22,594 nt of DNA. Source: a virus. This document shows, one piece after another, positions 19,867-22,594 of the stretch; positions within the stretch are counted from its first letter, which is position 1; every line of letters starts with the position of its first letter. Below the pieces are notes generated by a model that was given only the letters and a program-made list of their open reading frames with translations, had not been told where the DNA came from and did no database searches. The DNA lies in IMG/VR virus record IMGVR_UViG_3300046817_000643, positions 1 to 22,594 of that record; one strand, 5' to 3'. A program made the translations under genes and the position numbers.

Positions 19867-21374
19867 CAATTTACTCCCTCCAACTCCAGCTCCTGATCCT
19901 GGGTCCTGTTCTCAGGTTGCTCAGGAGGAAGAAGTAACTCAAATTTCCCAGCAATGTTAACTATGCGGGAAACTGTGTCGGGATCGAGGCCGCGCCAGAG
20001 TTGGGCTTTACAGACTTCGTCGGCCCCGTCACCGTCACGGATGTCTTGGAGTCCGCGAGCAGAAGCGCGCATGGAGACGATATGATCCAGTCTTAACTGA
20101 GCTATGGCTCCGCGAACTTTCTGGACGTACTTTATCCAGGGATGATTTCCATAGATTTGGATTTCGAGAGCCGGATCATAGTCCACGACCTCATAGGCAA
20201 ACCGGTCCAGGCTCGCTGCGTCGAGTGGGTTTCGCCCCTGGTATTGCATGGTGGCGCCGTGTCCGTAAGTGTTGGCGGCGACAATACATCTGAACCGAGG
20301 GTGAACTTTCAGGATTCCGTTGGGGAATGCGCCGAAGTCGTTGGCGAGGATGGAATTTAGTGCTCCAAGGGCAGCGGCGGCCCACATGTCGGCTTCGTCA
20401 ATACATAACAGTCCGCCGTCTCGAACACACTCGTAAACTAGAGTTTCGATGTATTCTCCGGTTGGCGACTTGAAGCCTTTTACGTCGTACTTGGTCAGGG
20501 CTTGATCTATTGGGAAGAATTCGGTTTCGAGGTTATAGCCTGCTCCGACACAAACCTGTTTGAACAAATGGGTCTTGCCGGTTCCTGCGCCGCCGACCAT
20601 GTAGACGTGCTGTCCGCGAAGGATCCGCTTCAGAATCCGTGGAAACGCTTCATGCCTTGGTTCTGCGTCGAGATTTATGATTTCTTTATTATTGATTTTT
20701 ATTTCTAGCCGCCTCGGCAGGTTCTTGTTGATGATGTCTTCTGCAACTGCGTGGGCAACTTCTGCTCCTGCATCGCTCGCGAGTCCAACGATCTTGGATT
20801 TCATATCCTCGGACAAGGTCAGCACCGCTTCGCGCAACTTCGAACTCAGCTGAGAATCGACCTGGAGTCGAAGGTCTTGGGTTGCTTTGTTGAGTCGGGG
20901 AACGATGACCGCCTCGGCTGCGCGGGCGATGGCGCGCTCGTCGATGACCAGATTTCGCTTCTGATTCTGGTCCTGATTCTGCTCCGTGTTGGGAGGCTCA
21001 GGAAACTGGTCTTTAAATGGACTCGGAACTTCGCTTCCCTCGTCTAAAAGACCGTTGATCTCGTCGTCCAGGTCGATGTTAATGTCCTGACTTTTTCGCC
21101 GTTTTGGCACGTTTCCAAAACGCTTGTTCAAGTCTTCGTTGACGATGTTGTTGGTCACCCAGGCTCTTCCGGCCCTGAGAGCCCTGACTGCTCCTTCATT
21201 CGACATGGAAATGGTTTTGCGCTCGGAAACGCCGAGAGTCTGGAGCCATTCGTTGATGAGGAAGCGGGTATTTTCTGTCAGAGCTGGAATTGGTTTCCAC
21301 GAAGGATCGCCTGGAGAGAGCGAAACCAGTTTCAAGCTGTCTTCGAGGGATTTGAGGCGTTCTAGGTCGGCCAT
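19866..21374 (-). CDS. MoxR/CobS-like AAA+ ATPase with internal INIDLD motif
   Basis: This 502-residue protein has a C-terminal AAA+ module: Walker A GGAGTGKT (261-268), Walker B LLCIDEAD (322-329), sensor-like IVAANTYGHG (364-373) and an arginine-finger region DAASLDRF (385-392). The sequence style is that of MoxR/CobS/gas-vesicle GvpN ATPases, which remodel partner complexes through a VWA-type protein. Residues 145-215 are long helices. The N-terminal 110 residues are not part of the AAA+ fold and contain KRRKSQDINIDLDDEI (91-106), which matches the C-terminal tails of seven small proteins here. The next gene is coupled by TGATG. AAAGGTACG precedes the ATG. Confidence 0.87.
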   Translation of the reverse strand: MADLERLKSLEDSLKLVSLSPGDPSWKPIPALTENTRFLINEWLQTLGVSERKTISMSNEGAVRALRAGRAWVTNNIVNEDLNKRFGNVPKRRKSQDINIDLDDEINGLLDEGSEVPSPFKDQFPEPPNTEQNQDQNQKRNLVIDERAIARAAEAVIVPRLNKATQDLRLQVDSQLSSKLREAVLTLSEDMKSKIVGLASDAGAEVAHAVAEDIINKNLPRRLEIKINNKEIINLDAEPRHEAFPRILKRILRGQHVYMVGGAGTGKTHLFKQVCVGAGYNLETEFFPIDQALTKYDVKGFKSPTGEYIETLVYECVRDGGLLCIDEADMWAAAALGALNSILANDFGAFPNGILKVHPRFRCIVAANTYGHGATMQYQGRNPLDAASLDRFAYEVVDYDPALEIQIYGNHPWIKYVQKVRGAIAQLRLDHIVSMRASARGLQDIRDGDGADEVCKAQLWRGLDPDTVSRIVNIAGKFELLLPPEQPENRTQDQELELEGVN

Positions 21375-21389
21375 TGCACGTACCTTTGT

Positions 21390-21644
21390 TTAAGAGTTGT
21401 AGGGGCAGGAACTCAGATCATGGGAATTGGAGTCAGAACAAAGCACGTTGTGAATGAACAGTTCCCGGTGGAAGTTGGGTTCGTGGTCGGACAGGTCTTT
21501 CGCAAAGTCTTTGACAAATTCGATAAAGTTGGGGAGCACGTCTTCGTACGGTCCCCAGGAGTAAGTCGAGTTTTTGGCCCGAACTAGACCTTTTTGCAAG
21601 ATCTTTGTCAGGGTTTCGTAATCTCTTTTGGAGAAATGGGACAT
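21390..21644 (-). CDS. small phage protein with DxxFxRExF-type end
   Basis: An 84-residue protein (begins MSHFSKRDYETLTKIL) with NFIEFVKDFAKDLSDHEPNFHRELFIHNV. The last block resembles the NPxFxxxRF helix of small helical proteins common in phage early regions, whose function is unknown. The start at 21644 lies just past the preceding stop. The frame is open further upstream, but that part overlaps the tail-bearing gene and is rejected. Confidence 0.65.
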   Translation of the reverse strand: MSHFSKRDYETLTKILQKGLVRAKNSTYSWGPYEDVLPNFIEFVKDFAKDLSDHEPNFHRELFIHNVLCSDSNSHDLSSCPYNS

Positions 21645-21649
21645 GGAAT

Positions 21650-21889
21650 CTATAGCTCGATGTCGATGACGGAGTTTCTGGAAACTTGTCTTGCCGTGTG
21701 GCGTTTCAGATTCAGAGTCAGTGTCTTGTTGTCGATGAAGAGGTTTCTTCGCGACATTGCGGCTTCTGGAAAGGCTTCTAAAGCCGCCTTTCTCGACTCG
21801 AAGGCCCATTTCCAAGTTCCGAAACGAGGATGGAATATGGTCCAGAGCCCTGGAATTGGCTGTTTGATTTTGAGTTCGGTGAGATTCAC
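21650..21889 (-). CDS. small protein with C-terminal VIDIEL tail
   Basis: A 79-residue protein (begins with GTG; NLTELKIKQPIPGLWTIF) with a beta-rich N-terminal half, GTWKWAFESRKAALEAF in the middle, a basic stretch LKRHTARQVSRNS, and the tail VIDIEL. The dispersed repeat 15-mer lies inside this gene and is read as LTLNL rather than Ser-Glu. The GTG overlaps the preceding stop by 4 nt (GTGA). No family recognised. Confidence 0.66.
   Translation of the reverse strand: MNLTELKIKQPIPGLWTIFHPRFGTWKWAFESRKAALEAFPEAAMSRRNLFIDNKTLTLNLKRHTARQVSRNSVIDIEL
21707..21721. repeat. short copy of the dispersed repeat, read in another frame
   Basis: cagattcagagtcag is identical to 19446-19460. Here it encodes LTLNL within the tail-bearing protein at 21650..21889, not Ser-Glu. 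Confidence 0.5.
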
Positions 21890-22062
21890 GACTTGAGTAT
21901 CCGCTTATAGGCTTCCATGAGTCTGTCAAACTCAGCAGCGCACCGCATGATGTTGGCAGCTTTCCGGACCTCCTCTTGAAGATAGAGGCCGTCGTGATAG
22001 CATTGGAACAAGAATGCAGCTGTTGTTCGTGGCGACGGCGGCTTTACAGATTTGGTTTTCAT
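21886..22062 (-). CDS. hypothetical small protein
   Basis: A 58-residue basic helical protein (begins MKTKSVKPPSPRTTAAFLF) with HDGLYLQEEVRKAANI and EFDRLMEAYKRILKS. No family recognised. TAAAGGACTCCAAACC precedes the ATG at 22062; the frame is open upstream but has no supporting ribosome site and overlaps the tail-bearing neighbour. Confidence 0.65.
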   Translation of the reverse strand: MKTKSVKPPSPRTTAAFLFQCYHDGLYLQEEVRKAANIMRCAAEFDRLMEAYKRILKS

Positions 22063-22075
22063 GGTTTGGAGTCCT

Positions 22076-22594
22076 TTAGAGGTCAATCTCGATGGCGTCA
22101 TCGAACGAGCCAGAAGTTGGGATCTTTCCGCCGATCTTTTTGGGAGCTTTTGAATTAGTTTCTTTTTGTGGATTGTAACTGACTGAAACACCGTTCGCCA
22201 TGACTTCGATCCGACGCGGGCGGCGAGCGGCGGGAATTACTTTGTTGGCTAGGGTTATGTCTTTGTGGTCAGAGACGATGCCCCGCCAAATATCCTGAGA
22301 ACGTCTTAGTTCTGCCTGCTCGCGACGTTCGAGCATCTTTTGCTTTTCGTCTTCGCTGGCATTGTCGAATTTCTTTTGCCAGTCGCTAATGTGGGCGGCC
22401 CTGGCTTCAGCAATTCGCTGTTCTCTAACAACTTGTGGGTCGAGACGTTCTGTTGTGGTCGGGGCGGGTTTCGCCGCCTTGGCTTTTGATAAAAGTTCGA
22501 CCAGAGCGGCTTGAATCCCTGCGGGGAGATCGTTGAAGGAAATTCCTTCGATCTTGTCCCGAGCTGCTCCGCCTTGGCCCGGCGCTTCACAGAT
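22076..22594 (-). CDS. 3' part of a gene for a protein with C-terminal AIEIDL tail, cut by the window edge
   Basis: The frame is open from the right edge to the stop at 22076, giving at least 172 residues with no start needed inside the window. An internal ATG at 22336 lies within a helical Arg/Glu-rich region (EKQKMLERREQAELRRSQ) and is not the likely start. The visible part is Ala/Lys/Glu-rich and helical, then a basic, Pro-rich stretch (PQKETNSKAPKKIGGKIP), then GSFDDAIEIDL. The tail is the seventh C-terminal copy of the shared motif. No family recognised. Confidence 0.72.
   Translation of the reverse strand: MCEAPGQGGAARDKIEGISFNDLPAGIQAALVELLSKAKAAKPAPTTTERLDPQVVREQRIAEARAAHISDWQKKFDNASEDEKQKMLERREQAELRRSQDIWRGIVSDHKDITLANKVIPAARRPRRIEVMANGVSVSYNPQKETNSKAPKKIGGKIPTSGSFDDAIEIDL

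Noticed and set aside
21645-21929. Upstream extension of the gene at 21390..21644 containing a DSESE stretch
   Set aside because: It overlaps the tail-bearing gene at 21650..21889 almost completely, has no ribosome site, and reads like a shadow frame; the Ser-Glu stretch is the repeat read in another frame.
1-22594. tRNA, rRNA or attachment sites
   Set aside because: Gaps between genes are mostly under 70 nt and none shows a cloverleaf, rRNA-like sequence, or paired direct repeats near an integrase; no integrase is present.

Overview
This window looks like part of the early/replication region of a tailed double-stranded DNA phage (or a phage-plasmid) with an unidentified bacterial host. Every supported gene lies on the minus strand, so transcription runs from the right edge to the left edge. 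Genes are packed end to end with 1-, 4- or 8-nt overlaps (ATGA, GTGA, TGATG, ATGnnTGA), most are preceded by strong AGGAG/AAGGA-type ribosome sites, and the recognisable products are phage replication and nucleotide enzymes. I saw no rRNA, tRNA, CRISPR array, insertion sequence, integrase, or structural/lysis gene. GC is roughly 50% and nothing in the sequence fixes the host.

Layout in transcription order (right to left). 22594-19866: a truncated gene, three small genes, and a MoxR/CobS-like AAA+ ATPase. 19866-18541: its co-translated partner, with a long acidic Ser/Asp/Glu segment like that of CobT. 18544-13695: about twenty very small genes, mostly of unknown function, including a CxxCxxCC (YkgJ-type) metal-binding protein, two single-helix membrane peptides and a possible ribbon-helix-helix protein. 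13704-9881: a recombination block with a Cas4/RecB-like PD-(D/E)XK nuclease, small genes, an Erf-family annealing protein and a putative ssDNA-associated protein. 9729-3790: a replication block with a CHC2 zinc-finger primase fragment, a ParB-DNA methyltransferase fusion, a UDG + 3'-5' exonuclease protein, three small genes, a 22-codon micro-gene, and a family A DNA polymerase. 3776-1: nucleotide metabolism (nucleotidyltransferase, MazG-like pyrophosphohydrolase, two deoxyribosyltransferase-like proteins, dNMP kinase), a zinc-finger protein, a DUF3987-like ATPase and the start of another gene.

Three signals stand out. (1) Seven otherwise unrelated small proteins end in nearly the same tail, [A/V][I/V][D/E]I[D/E]L, usually after a short polar or basic stretch; an eighth copy is internal in the AAA+ ATPase. 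This looks like a phage-encoded docking tag for a common partner and I know of no description of it. (2) The DNA polymerase is split inside its proofreading active site: Exo I and Exo II are on the UDG-fusion protein and Exo III (YxxxD) is at the N-terminus of the polymerase chain, with four small genes between. (3) A dispersed DNA repeat (CAGAT(A/T)CAGA units plus a CTGTTGGTATGCACTGGG-like block) is embedded in at least five genes and is read in different frames, which points to DNA-level spreading that creates Ser-Glu linkers.

Together the genes make a plausible self-contained replication, recombination and precursor-supply module. The AAA+/acidic-partner pair and the tagged small proteins may form an additional undescribed assembly.
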